In this document: in pieces, positions 1-10,720 of the stretch
Layout: every line of letters starts with the position of its first letter
Position numbering within the stretch: the stretch's first letter is position 1
Assembly (NCBI GenBank): GCA_026119855.1
Contig: JAOWBW010000163.1
Location: forward strand, 1,673,138 to 1,737,137
Direction: 5' to 3'
DNA: 64,000 nucleotides
From: Campanula takesimana
Taxonomy: Eukaryota; Streptophyta; Magnoliopsida; Asterales; Campanulaceae
Program-made: the position numbers and the translations under genes
The notes under the pieces: generated by a model
The model's database searches: none
What the model was told of the DNA's origin: nothing
What the model saw: only the letters and a program-made list of their open reading frames with translations

Positions 1-349
1 AATGGACCCGCCACACTCTACTTAAAAACACCAATAAAATCATTACACCTAGGATTTTGTGAGCAAGATTTTGTACCCCTGGTATTATTCATTCAATTAA
101 CCCCCCACCCCCCAAAAAAATTAAAAAAAATCAGTGGCACTGGATTTAGAAGAAGGGAAGTAATGGGGAGGGGAAGGCTCATGTAAGTTGTAATGCTTTC
201 TTCAAATCAATGAGAGTAGTCCATTTGTGGTTGTATGTTGGTCCTAATAGAATGACGTTATGCCAACATGTTTAATAGTATGTCTTAAACTCGAGCACGA
301 TAATAACCAATGATGTTCGTACTTACGCGATGGCATATTATTTGAAAGT
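1..349. other. AT-rich intergenic DNA, start of window
   Basis: No gene seen. The opening stretch (cacactc-n-taaaaacacca, then 'gattttgtgagcaagattttgta') resembles segments near 13653-13735 and 27718-27780, so it is probably the edge of a dispersed repeat whose other end lies outside the window. Confidence 0.4.
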
Positions 350-635
350 TGAAATCAACGATGGAAAATGTTAAGATCGCTCTCCCACAATATAATTCGC
401 ACAAGAGATATCAAAAATACACAACCACACAAGACAAGAAAAGACACGCAATGTTACGCGGTTCGACGTGGTTCGGCCTCCTGCCTACGTCTACGGGCAC
501 AACAACAATACAGTATATAATTTCAACATTACAAAGTGTATCATCTCACAAATCCCAGTCCCTCACTCAAGGATTACAAGGAATGATAACACTAGACTAC
601 TCTCACAAGAAGCTCTCTTGCACTCTTCTTCCATA
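350..635. mobile_element. LTR-like fragment interrupted by Helitrons
   Basis: The stretch around 455-500 has the 'acgtggttcggc...gcctacgtctac' wording common in plant Copia LTRs. It is cut at 635 by the end of a Helitron. Sequence just after the Helitron pair (5756-5800, 'ttctctctttacacactcgggtg') may be its continuation, since a similar 23-bp piece also lies between the two Helitrons (4923-4945). No coding content was found, and the assignment rests on motif resemblance only. Confidence 0.35.
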
Positions 636-1225
636 CTAGTGGGTAACCCGTGCTTTGCACGGGTAACTAATTACTAATTTTATTATATTTTGTTCGTTAA
701 TATTTTTATTTAATAATATTAGTTAATCATCAATCATAATAGTTGTATAATTTTTAACTATTAATAGTTAAATATAATTATTAAATAAATAGTTAATTAT
801 TAACAGTTAGATATAATAGTTAATTTATATAATAACTATTATAATAAATAATACTTATAATAGTAATAGGTACTATAATAAGTAACTATTACTTAAAATA
901 GTAATAATAACTATTATAGTTAACTATTACTATTATAAGTAATAGTTACTTATAATATTTACTATTATTGTTAATTATTTTAGTAACTATTATAAGTAAC
1001 TATTACTTATAATAGTACTAGTTAACTATAACTAGCAGTACCCCCGTGCGATGCACAGTGTCAGTACAAAACTTTAAATATTTAGAAAGTTTTTATCATA
1101 TCTTTATTAATGGGACCCACTTATCATACTCACAATGACTTTTCATTTAATATTTCCTATTCACTTTCTCTCTCCTCTATACTCACAACAACTACCTTTT
1201 AAACCACTTTAACTAATAAAGTATT

Positions 1226-1580
1226 ACTCCATCCGTCCCGGAGTAAGAGTCATCCACCTCATTTGCACGCTTATTAATAAATATTGGAAGTATTGTAAAT
1301 GTTGTGAGTGTAAAAGTAAAGTAAGAGAGAGAATGAGTGGAAGAGAATAGTGAATTGATTGGTGTTGTGAGTATAAAAGTAAAATAGGAAAGAGAATGAG
1401 TGAGGTGAATAGTAAAGATTCTTTGCCATTTTAGGAATAGGACTCTTACTCTGGGACTTATAAAAGTAAAATAATTATCCACTAATTCTTCTCTACCCGG
1501 GGTACTGTTCATAAAATGACATGCTTTAATATATTATCCACTAATTATAAGTCTCAAGTTAGGTGGGACGGGGGGAGTAT
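1226..1580. mobile_element. Stowaway-type MITE sequence, composite
   Basis: 'tactccatccgtcccggagtaagagtc' at 1226 is mirrored by 'gactcttactctggga' at about 1440. A further MITE end ('gggacggggggagtata') lies at 1565-1580, with an internal Helitron 5'-end copy between them. This looks like two nested or degraded MITEs with TA target sites. Confidence 0.5.
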
Positions 1581-1682
1581 ATTTTATAATATAAAGATTC
1601 TCATCTTAATTCTTCTGCCCACTTTTTGAAGTTTAAAATGGGACGTAGGGAGTATACTGTATTTCCCTCACACTGTGTGATC

Positions 1683-1952
1683 TACTCCCTCCGTCCCTCT
1701 TTAATCTACAAAAATTATCCATTTGGTTGTCTCACTTTAACTTGCAAAATCCTAAAATAGAAATGTTTTAATATTTTTAAAATGGTGGGACCTAATTGTC
1801 ATACTCACAACAACTATCCACTAACTATTCTCCATCCCACTTTCTTTCTCCCACCCAACCATCTACACTCATAACACATCATCTTTTTCACTTTTTCCTT
1901 AATTAATGTGCCCAACTCATTTTTTGTAAGTTAAAGAGGGACGAAAGGAGTA
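1683..1952. mobile_element. Stowaway-type MITE
   Basis: It starts 'tactccctccgtccctcttt' and ends with the inverted complement 'aaagagggacgaaaggagta', flanked by TA as in Tc1/mariner-derived MITEs. About 270 bp, no coding capacity. Confidence 0.7.
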
Positions 1953-2497
1953 TAATTTTATCTCTTTCCTTAATTCCTTGCCTCTAAATTAGGAAATTGT
2001 CAAAAAAATAATACCACTTTTATAAATATTTATACTTGAAAGAATTCTTATTGTCTAATAGAAAATGTTATTCATTTTTAACATGGAAGGAATATTGTTT
2101 ATTACTTCATTCCACAAATGATTCTTTGTATTCTTTTCATAATGGTTATTTTTGCTATGTTTAACATTTATAATTTCCATTTGTATGTAACCCTTTTCAT
2201 GATTAACTTTTATATATTGTGTTTATTAATTTCAAACTTAACCTTTCCCTATAATGTATTTAAATTAATAATTTTGAAAAATACATTACCATATATTGCT
2301 TTTTCCTTTTTTTCTTCTTGTTGTGTATTTGAGACATTGTAAATTGACTTTCCAATATTCAATAATTTCATCCCAAAAAACAACTTTCCTTCTTATACGA
2401 TCATTTCACAAATTAATAATATATTAGTTAATTTCAAAATCACTTCGTATAAAATTTTAAGAATGGCCTCTTTTTTTATGTTTTAAGATAGGACAAA

Positions 2498-2635
2498 AAT
2501 TTGTGTAAGACGGTTTCACACGTAAGACGGGTCTCGTTGAGAGAGTAAATAGTTTGTCCCCCTATTAGCGTGGCGGGACAAACCCATTTCCTCTTTCATT
2601 GAGATCCGTCACATGTGTGAGGCCGTTTCACACAA
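2498..2635. mobile_element. Foldback MITE with 'GTGTGAAACGG' ends
   Basis: The left end 'ttgtgtaagacggtttcaca' is the inverse of the right end 'tgtgaggccgtttcacacaa', giving about 35-bp terminal inverted repeats around a 70-bp loop. The termini resemble those of the Mutator-like element at 6140-7216. Confidence 0.55.
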
Positions 2636-2878
2636 GACTTCCTCTTTAAATAAAATTTAGTTTAGAATACGATATATGCTATGTTCTTCTTCATCCATAA
2701 TAAAATTTGTTGATTTCACAAATCACTTCATAGAAAGGACGGCCGCAATCTACACATCCTTTAAAGAAATAGTATTCATTTTGTCTTATAACAACTTGCA
2801 CTATTTTAATTAAAATAGTTAACTTATATAATTGTAGTTTGGCTACGACTTTACAAAAAAACCGATGATATTAATGAA

Positions 2879-3159
2879 TACTCCCTCTGTTTCATGTGAA
2901 TTGAGACTAAAAAAAATGGCACAATAATTGAAAGAAGTGAATGTGTGATGGAAAATGAAGAGAGAATGAGTAGGGTAAATAGTAGTGTTGGTTGAATAAA
3001 ATGAGTGGTGGAAAATGAAAAGAGAGAATTAGTGGGGTTAAATAGATGGGGTTGAGTGAATATAAAATATTAAAAAGTTTGTCATTTTAAGCAGTCTCAA
3101 TTGAGGTGAAACGGATGAAAAAGGAAATAAATCTCAATTCACATGAAACGGAAGGAGTA
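2879..3159. mobile_element. Stowaway-type MITE
   Basis: Ends 'tactccctctgtttcatgtg' and 'cacatgaaacggaaggagta' form the terminal inverted repeat. The inside carries 'gagagaatgagtggggt' repeats seen in other members here (for example 48360-48520). Confidence 0.7.
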
Positions 3160-3949
3160 TGTAAAAAAATATTATTGATCCATTATTAATATTACTATAA
3201 ATAATAATTTTTTGATTTTTATTAAATACATCAAATTTTTGATAAATCTTGATCGAAATGTAATTAATTTGGTTATTTTAGTCAAAATGATGAGAGTTGT
3301 TATGAGATTGAATAAATACACTTGCTACTTTCACCAAATTACTCCTTACCTTGTGCATTCCCAAAGATACAACCCATCAAATTATACCACAATAACAAAG
3401 GCTTATTAAAAAAAAAAAAACGTCAGCGAGCATTAATCTTTAGCAGTCGTTAATAATTATATTGTGTTTTTGAGATCCATAAAATTGTGTTCCAATAAAA
3501 TTTTATTGGAATACGCGTAACTATTGAATTCAACCATAATTTTTCATACAAATTAGAAACATTGAGGGTACCCACCACAAAGAAGTTTCGAGGCAATCCT
3601 CCAATTTGCCCTATATCTCCCCATTTTATGCTAACATCTCTCTACCTTTACCCATTTCACGTTTGAAGTTTTACATCCCACCATAAAACTTCTTCAGCAT
3701 TTTACTCGATACATATAACAAAATTTGATAATCAACTTAACCAATTTTTGAAAGACTTTTTCCATAAATCAGCATCGCACTATTTTTTTTTTATTTAAAA
3801 AAAAAATATGTCGTAAAAAAATCGAACAAAGATAATATTCGAAATAATTTTTTTGAGCAATCAAAATATTTTTTTATTTTGTTTTGGAAGGATCAAAATA
3901 ATTTTTTTAGAAATATTACTTCTAAATAAATGGCTAAAGTTTCTCTTAA

Positions 3950-4510
3950 TCCAATAAATTTGAGACCTTCCAAAAAAAACTGCAGATGAACACCGGAGCG
4001 AGGGTGCCGGAGACGGAGAAGATCTTGGTAGCCGGAGACGGAGAAGGTCTTGGTAGCCGGAGAACCACAGCCAGAGATAGAAAGTGATGCTGTAGGTAAT
4101 GGATTGCGGAAATGCAGTTGCAAGGACGGTGTAGGATCGCCGGGGCAGATCTAGAGAGCAACCGGCGACCGGAGGAAGGGAGAAGGAGCTGGATCTAGAT
4201 ATTTCCGACCAGATCTGGCCGATCTGAGGTGAGGAAGTCGTCGGAGTTGCGAGACAGGAGATGGCCTTACCGGAGAAGATTAAATATCGCCGGAGAAGAA
4301 GAATATTCGACGGAGAGAAGAAGCGAGTCGACGGAGAAGAAAGGTCGTGTCGTGTGTGTGAGAGAGAGCGTTTTCTTGTATGTTGGGGGTGAAAGAGAAA
4401 AAGTGCGTGTGTGTGTTTTTAGAGAGAACGAGAGAGATGTGAGAAAAAAAATGAGGAGAGAGGAGAAGATGATAGAGTTCCAGCTGTAACTTCTCCTCCT
4501 ATTTAGCTTT
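3950..4510. other. GC-rich segment with 25-bp tandem repeat inside Helitron
   Basis: This patch is far more GC-rich than its surroundings. It contains a unit close to 'gccggagacggagaag.tctt' repeated in tandem between 4008 and 4062, then GA-rich DNA. Short open frames exist on both strands but none shows a recognisable domain. The composition suggests captured host 5'UTR/exon DNA, a habit of Helitrons; the donor is not identifiable by eye. Confidence 0.35.
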
Positions 4511-4870
4511 GCCACAATGGAAGGATGATATTACAAAACTGCCACCGAAATTTTGGCCAAAAATTTGGGCGGGGTATTGTTCATAAAATGACCTGCTTTA
4601 ATATATTTAGAGATAGTTAACTATTACTATTTTAAGTAATAGTTACTTATTAGAGTAACTATTACTATTATAAGTATTATTTATTATAATAGTTAACTAT
4701 AATAGTTACCTCATTTGGTAACTAATATTATTAGCTAATACTATTAGCTACTAATAGAAAAACAAATGAAAAGTCACTTATTTATTAGGGTAGATTTGAT
4801 GTGGCATCACCAAATTCATCATTCTTTCATGACTTGTCCACATGGCAACACTATATCACTCTTCACCAAC

Positions 4871-4921
<51 letters not shown>

Positions 4922-4945
4922 ATTTTTCTTCTACATTTGGGTGTA

Positions 4946-5721
4946 CTAGTGGGTAACCCGTGCTCTGCACGAGTAACTAATTTGCTATTTTTTTTTTGCA
5001 TTTTACTTTTTTTATATAATAAAGTAGCATAACGGTTTTTTATAATATAAATATATTGTATATGCAAAATAATTTTTTAATTATAGTTAACTAAAATAGT
5101 AAACATCATCTTAACTAAAACCATTAATAGTAAAAATTAATCTATATAATAATATCAATAACTAATATTATTAATAATATTTATTAATATTTATAGTAAC
5201 TATTATAATTAACTAATACTATAAATAATAATGTTAACCTATATAGTAACTACTATGATTAACTAATACTATTAATAGTAAAAATTAATATATATTATAA
5301 TTGTTATGATTAACTAATACTATTAATAGTAATAGTTAATTTATAAAGTAACCATTATAATTAACTTGTATAGTAACTATTATTGTTAATTATACTATTA
5401 ATAGTAATAGTTATATATTATAGTAACTATTATAGTTGACTAATACTATTAATAGTAATAGTTAACAACTATAGTAACTATTATAGTTAAGTAATACTAT
5501 TAATAGTAATAGTTAACTACTATAGTAACTATTATAGTTAACTAATACTATTAATAGTAATAGTTAACTCATATCATAACTATTATTATGAGCTAATAGT
5601 ATTAGCTAATAATGAGAATATCAAAAGTCACAAATATTTAGGATAATGATGATGTGGCTTCACACAAATGAAACTTTAACTTATGTTTGTCTATGTGTCA
5701 AAGCCATAGCCCTCCTCACCA

Positions 5722-5753
<32 letters not shown>

Positions 5754-5755
5754 GA
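4946..5755 (-). mobile_element. Helitron, sister copy of the outer one
   Basis: On the minus strand it starts TCTATATATATA at 5755 and ends with the CCGTGC/GCACGG-type hairpin and CTAG at 4946. Flanks are A (4945) and T (5756). Both ends match the 636-4922 element ('caccaactttatatata' inside the 5' end, 'ctagtgggtaacccgtgc' at the 3' end), so this is the same family inserted 23 bp away. The body is dominated by a 51-bp tandem repeat. No protein coding. Confidence 0.6.
5130..5580. repeat. About 51-bp AT-rich tandem repeat with internal palindromes
   Basis: Seven to eight degenerate units of about 48-52 bp, each reading roughly 'atagtaactattatagtt' + 'aactaatactattaatagt' + 'aatagttaact'. The last three units (about 5420-5575) are nearly identical. 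Every unit contains short inverted repeats such as TATTAATAGTAATAG. It forms the interior of the 4946-5755 Helitron. Confidence 0.7.
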
Positions 5756-6130
5756 TTTCTCTCTTTACACACTCGGGTGTGTCTCTACTTCTTGGACATT
5801 CTAAGAGTAAGAATCAAGACACCCATTTGACTTAAGATGACTTTTGATCTTTCAAGAGAACTACCTACAGTATTTAAAATCATTCATCATTTAATTATTT
5901 GATGTAAATATTAATTGCATCCCAACAGAAAATGTCTATTTGAGGAAAATATCAATCATGGTTAAGCTAACAAAAAAAATATAAAAATTTAATTATCTTC
6001 TTTAAATTTTTAAAAGCGTTATTAATCACTACAATAAATCCAAATCTGACTTATTAATTTTCTTATTAAAGTTTTATAAAATTTAATTAATATTCAATTA
6101 AATTGATCAAGATTAAAGGGGGGTGGTACT
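5756..6130. other. Intergenic DNA
   Basis: AT-rich DNA between the Helitron and a Mutator-like element. The first 50 bases may continue the LTR-like fragment of 350-635; otherwise I see nothing. Confidence 0.4.
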
Positions 6131-6139
6131 ATCTTTTTA

Positions 6140-7216
6140 GACAAAGATTCATGTGAGACCGTCTCACACGGTGAGACGGATCCTCCATGGGTGGAACCCG
6201 TAACCCGCCCAAGCTTGTCCCTTGTCCTCTCAGCGCGCGACACGCGACGCACCTTAAAAAAAAAACCTCACATAATTTTAAAATGCAATATCTTGTGATT
6301 TTAAAGTCGGATTTTTTTTAAAAAAATACTGATGTGTTCGTCTCGACGAGACGAATAAAACTAGATATGTTATGACATGATTTGATTTTTTTTAAAAAAA
6401 AAAAATATTTTTAACAAAAAAAAAGTGGACTGCTCGTCTCTTGAGACGTAACACGTTCTTATGAACAAAGTAACAATTTGGTATTAAAAAAGTAACACTT
6501 TATTGTAAGATGTAACAACAGTTTTGCAAAATAATATAAACGGTTTTTGTGGTTAGAAAAATTAATAATTGAAGTGTAACACAGTGCATATATGATTTTA
6601 ATAAGCTATATAGATGAATGTAACAGTTTTATATGTTAAATGTTACAAATTTTTTTTAAAAAAAGAGTAAAAATTCATGTATATAATCGGTTTTGCATTT
6701 CAATTGGATGTAAAACCCTAGAAAAGTGTTACAATTGATAAAAAAAAAATGTTACATTCATTTATTATAAAAGAGTTGGTTTGGGGGAAACTAGTTCCTC
6801 AATAAGTTATAAAAGACCAATTTTTAACCCTTTAACCCTAAGCCTTAAACCCTAAAGGGCCTAAACCCTAAACCTTAAACCCTAAACTTTAACCCCTATA
6901 AAAAAAGGATTTTAAATAACTTATGGAGAAACTAGTTTCCCCCAAAATTTTCTCATTATAAAATGTAGCATTAGTTTAGTTGTCAATCTTATGTTATCTT
7001 TAATCTATTTCAGCAAAATTGTGGTACATTTTCGAAAAAAAGTCACATATGAGAAAAAAGTGTTACATTTCTTTTTTTTTTTATAAAAAAATTTACTTTT
7101 GCTGGCTAGCAAAAAATGGTAGGGGGAAAAAAAGTTGGAGTTAAAACAAAATTGGCTTGGCTTGGCGCGGCGGCTTGACTCGGCTGGCTGTGAGCCGTCT
7201 CACAGGAGTCCGCCTC
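6140..7216. mobile_element. Mutator-like element with 9-bp TSD
   Basis: A perfect 9-bp direct repeat ATCTTTTTA flanks it (6131-6139 and 7217-7225), the length typical of Mutator-like elements. The termini are partly inverted repeats built around 'TGTGAGACCGTCTCAC' (left) and 'GAGCCGTCTCACA' (right). The inside has no transposase; it carries 'aatgttaca'-rich DNA and a nested MITE at 6775-6951. Confidence 0.65.
6775..6951. mobile_element. MITE carrying telomere-like CCCTAAA repeats
   Basis: Terminal inverted repeats 'tttgggggaaactagtt' (left) and 'aactagtttcccccaaa' (right), with subterminal 'ataagttat'/'ataactta'. The loop holds about six CCCTAAA/CCTTAAA units (6829-6893), a degenerate form of the plant telomere repeat. 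Confidence 0.6.
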
Positions 7217-7261
7217 ATCTTTTTAACAGAATGAGGTGACATGGTCGAACTCTTGTGAAAA

Positions 7262-7600
7262 CTATTTTAAATGAGAACCGTGAGAACAAATCGTAACCGT
7301 TTGATTAAATACAAAATCAAGGGTATAGATTATAGATACATTGGATACACTTGGATACAATAGCTAATTTTCAAAAATACAATTGGATACATTTGTTTTT
7401 AACCTACTGTATCCAAATGCAATACTTAGATACATTACTTGTTTAACTACTGTAACCAAATGCAATATCAAAATTTATACTATATTGTATCAAAGTGTAT
7501 TCAATGTAACTATAATCTGGACCCTTGATTTTGATTATAATCTAATGGTTATGCTTGGTTCTCACGGTTCTCAAGCAATTGTGGTTCTCATTTGAGCACC
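7262..7600. mobile_element. MITE with about 100-bp inverted ends
   Basis: The left arm 'aaatgagaaccgtgagaac' followed by 'aaaatcaagggtatagatta' is mirrored on the right (reverse complement near 7500-7600: 'gagaaccgtgagaaccaag', 'aaaatcaagggtccagatta'). The centre has short 'ttggataca' repeats. No coding. Confidence 0.6.
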
Positions 7601-7830
7601 TAGTGAGATGATATAATGGAAGAAAAATAAAATGGGTAGGTTCGAGGTAGATCGCCAAATGGAGACATATTTCCCATTTCGTATGTAGGAGGAGACTAGC
7701 AGGAGCCGAGAAGTTTCCGATGAATGCAACGCGTTTTGGCCAAACACCTTCAGCCGTGTTGCTTCCGTCACCGCCCTTCATAATACCACCAATGCGACCA
7801 TTTAAAATCTCTGTTACCAATAATATCCAT
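7600..7830 (-). other. Unidentified higher-GC fragment, possibly an exon remnant
   Basis: This patch has coding-like composition and is open on the minus strand in two frames for 60-90 codons (for example the run GGDGSNTAEGVWPKRVAF). I do not recognise a domain and see no splice-flanked gene around it, so it may be a fragment of a dead gene or captured DNA. Confidence 0.2.
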
Positions 7831-7994
7831 TACTAAAAGTATAAGTACTCATTCAAAATAAATGACGCTATTTTTTTTACGTAAATAAAAATAAAATAAA
7901 ATAACTATTTTAATTTAATTTAATTTAATTATTTTAATAATTTAAAACTTCTATGAACAATATTTATGATGGTATATTAATAACGGGTTTTTAT

Positions 7995-8112
7995 GTCCCC
8001 AAAGGAGTGGCCCAGTGGTAAAGCCAAGATTCACCCTCGGTGAGCGCTAGGGTTCGATCCCTCCCCTCTCCTCCTTATGACGTGGACATTGTCAAAAAAA
8101 AAAAAAAAAAAA
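7995..8112 (+). mobile_element. tRNA-derived SINE
   Basis: The head has RNA polymerase III promoter boxes: A-box 'tggcccagtggtaaag' and B-box 'ggttcgatccc' 40 bases on. It ends in a run of about 20 A. It is flanked by a 16-bp target-site duplication with two mismatches (7979-7994 'aataacgggtttttat'; 8113-8128 'aataactggttcttat'). Confidence 0.75.
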
Positions 8113-8128
8113 AATAACTGGTTCTTAT

Positions 8129-8391
8129 AATTTTATTACAATAATTAAATTAATCTAAAATTGTTGCTCCAAGCTCATTGGTACTAACGTACAAAAAGTT
8201 TTTTACTAATATTTATTACGGGAAAGAGTGAGTAATATTTTTTTTTTTGAAGCAAACAAGAAGATTTTATTAATGAACATAAACATACAAAAAAAAAATT
8301 GTGTTACAAGAGTGTTTATATTTTTAAAAAATATCATTAACAATCAAAGAAAACTTTATTTATACATATTTTCTTATTAATCTTTTCATTA

Positions 8392-8431
<40 letters not shown>

Positions 8432-8758
8432 TATAAGAAATTTATATAATTATACAACGAGAATATTTATACACCGTTGTCACTAGATTTTATAAAACGT
8501 AAAATTATTAGAACGTTTTTGAAAGAAAGTTTTTTTTTTTTTTTTTTTTTTGTGTGTGAAAAAAAAACCCTTCTTTCAAGAAAAGAAGAAGCAAAAACTC
8601 ATTTTCTTTCAAAAAAATAATAATCTATTTTATGATTTAAAACTACACACACGTCAAAAAATAAATAAATTACTAATATGGGCACTTAAGTCGTAAGTCA
8701 ACCAATATTTATTATTAAAATTTAGTCAAACAATTCAAAATTACTAGGTATTAATTAC
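8129..8758. other. AT-rich intergenic DNA with (TA)n and T-runs
   Basis: Contains (TA)n at 8397-8426 and T-runs at 8240 and 8530. The piece 8238-8312 (T-run, 'gaagcaaacaagaagatttt') resembles the 3' end of a LINE in minus orientation, but nothing confirms it. Confidence 0.3.
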
Positions 8759-9024
8759 TACTACCTCTGTCCCTAAATGAGTGTCCAAATTTCATTTTAA
8801 GGGACACTGAAAATCTCAACTTTATATACAATTTGCTAGTAAAGATTCATATACTATAATCTTGTAATCTCATTTCCAAACATTTAGTTTTGCACGTATA
8901 AAGAAACCGGTGAAAAAAATTTCGAAAAAAAAACATTTAGAGACAAAGTTATGTTCAAAAAAGACACTCATTTTGGGACAAAGATTTCTTGAAAATGGAC
9001 ACTCATTTAGGGACAGAGGGAGTA
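8759..9024. mobile_element. Stowaway-type MITE
   Basis: Left end 'tactacctctgtccctaaat' and right end 'atttagggacagagggagta' are inverted repeats extending inward as 'gagtgtccaaatttc'/'gaaaatggacactc'. About 266 bp. Confidence 0.75.
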
Positions 9025-9379
9025 CAATGTTTTACTAGTAATTTTATAATTGACATTTAAAGCCCTGAAAAAATCCGTTCGAAAAAAAGAAAACACAAGT
9101 GTTTTTTATGAAGCGTATTCTTAAAATTTATTGGCATTTGGCAGCGCGTCACAGACGCTCTTTTTACCCATTCAAACCCCTTAAAAAATTTCCATATAAT
9201 TATTAGAGGAATTTACCGTATAATCCCTCTAAGAAGCCTTATTTACATTTTAAGGCAAGGAATATTTTGACTAACCATATAGTCTCTACCTTACATCTTC
9301 CTCAATATTTTACTAACTACACCCTCTCAACATTATACTTTCACCCCAACCACTATCACCTTAGGCTACCATCACCACC
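9025..9379. other. Intergenic DNA
   Basis: No gene recognised. 9267-9497 is open but is proline/threonine/histidine-rich low-complexity DNA that runs into the minisatellite. Confidence 0.4.
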
Positions 9380-10720
9380 TTCTCCAGTCAACAACTCCGG
9401 CGACCACCATTTCCGGCTACCACCAACTCCGGCGACCACTCCGGAAAAAAAAAAAAAAAAATTAGCTTCAGTGTTCTTCCAGCGACCAAACAGTTGAGAA
9501 CTTATCAGTAAGTTCTCAGTTCTCAACTAAACTACTAAGAACACGAACAACTCCGCCGACCACCAACTCCGGCTACCAATTCCGGCGACCAAACAGTTGA
9601 GAACTTATCAGTAAGTTCTCAGTTGTCAGCTAAACGACTAAGAATATGAACAACTCCGGCGACCAAACAACTAAGAACTTATTAGTAAGTTCTCAACTGT
9701 CAACTAAACTACTAAGAACACGATTAACTCCGGCGGCCACCAACTCAGGCGACAAACTCCGGTGATCAAACAATCGAGAACGTATCAATAAGTTCTCAGC
9801 TGTTGATTAAACTAATTACTAAGAACACGATTAACTCCGGCGACCAACTCTGGCAACTAAACAATCGAAAACTTATCAGTAAGTTCTCAGCTGTCAACTA
9901 AACTACTTAGAACACGATTAACCCCGGTGATCACTAATTCCAACGACCAACTCCGGCGATCAAACAACTGAGAACTTATCAGTAACTTCTCAGTTGTAAA
10001 CTAAACTACTAGGAACACAATCAACTCCGACGACCACCAACACATGCGACCAAACAATTGAGAACTTATCAGTTTGTTCTCAGTTGTCAACTAAACTATC
10101 AAGAACACGAACAACTCCGGTGACCAAACAACTGAGAACTTATCAGTAAGTTCTCAGTTGTCAATAAAACTACTAAGAACACGATCAACTCTGCCAATCA
10201 CCAACTTCGGAGACCAAACAAATGAGAACTTATCAGTAAGTTCTCATTTTCCTACTTCACTACTAAGTACACTTTCAACTCCGACGACCACCAAATTTCG
10301 GGAACCAACTACGGTGACCAAACAACTGAAAACTTATTAGTAAGTTCTTAGCTGTCAACTAAACTACTAAGAACACGATCAAACTCCGGCGACCACCGAC
10401 TCCGATAACCAACTCCGACGATCAAACAAACTGAAAACTTAACAGTAAGTTCTCAGTTGCCATATAAACTACTAAGAACATGATCAGCTACGACGACCAC
10501 CAACTCATGCGACCAAACAGTTGAGAACTTATCAGTAAGTTCTCACTTGTTAGTTACAAAGAATACGACCAACTCTGTCAAACAACTCCGACAACCAACA
10601 ACTAACAACTTCTCAATTGTTTGAAATGTTCACCACTTTTATGTTGTTCTTAGTTGTCTACTAAAAAGGCAACCAACTCCGACTGACGATCAACAACTGA
10701 TAACTTATAAGTAAGTTATC
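9380..10720. repeat. Minisatellite with palindromic core, about 12-14 units
   Basis: Units of about 73-104 bp are built from three parts: one or more 'aactccggcgaccacc' pieces, a palindrome (GAGAACTTA, then TCAG, then TAAGTTCTC), and 'gtcaactaaactactaagaa'. Palindrome copies sit near 9497, 9600, 9675, 9777, 9867, 9970, 10062, 10135, 10223, 10327, 10431 and 10524, with decayed copies at about 10594 and 10688. Length varies with the number of 'ccggcgacca' pieces. Not coding: frames are not conserved between units. Confidence 0.75.

Larger units (their letters stand above)
1032..4613 (-). mobile_element. Helitron (inner, about 3.6 kb, non-autonomous)
   Basis: On the minus strand it begins TCTCTAAATATATTAAAGC at 4613 and ends at 1032 with a hairpin (GTGCATCGCAC) followed by a short spacer and CTAG. 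It is flanked by A (1031) and T (4614); removing it rejoins the outer Helitron's 'aactata-A|T-agttaac' palindrome. A second copy of the 5' end motif ('tgttcataaaatgac.tgc') lies inside at about 1503-1530. It has collected MITEs (1226-1465, 1683-1952, 2498-2635, 2879-3159) and a GC-rich captured-looking segment (3950-4510). No Rep/helicase ORF. Confidence 0.55.
636..4922 (-). mobile_element. Helitron (outer), split by a second Helitron
   Basis: Read on the minus strand the element starts TCTTATATATA at 4922 and ends at 636 with a GC-rich hairpin (arms CCGTGC/GCACGG) followed after seven bases by CTAG. That is the Helitron signature: 5'-TC, 3' hairpin plus CTRR. Host bases A (635) and T (4923) flank it, as expected for insertion between A and T. 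Its own DNA is only about 705 bp because the second Helitron occupies 1032-4613. No Rep/helicase coding is present, so it is non-autonomous. Internal sequence consists of degenerate 'taatagttaactatta' palindromes. Confidence 0.6.

Noticed and set aside
2118..2342. Open frame of 74 codons, hydrophobic (Ile/Phe-rich)
   Set aside because: AT-rich low-complexity DNA inside a Helitron; hydrophobicity follows from composition and no homology is recognisable.
6829..6893. True telomere or chromosome-end fusion site
   Set aside because: Repeats are short and degenerate and sit exactly within a MITE's inverted arms, so they belong to the element.
9380..10720. CRISPR-like array (regular repeats with a palindromic core)
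   Set aside because: Spacing varies from 73 to 104 bp, the 'spacers' are themselves repeats, and this is a plant nuclear sequence. It is a minisatellite.
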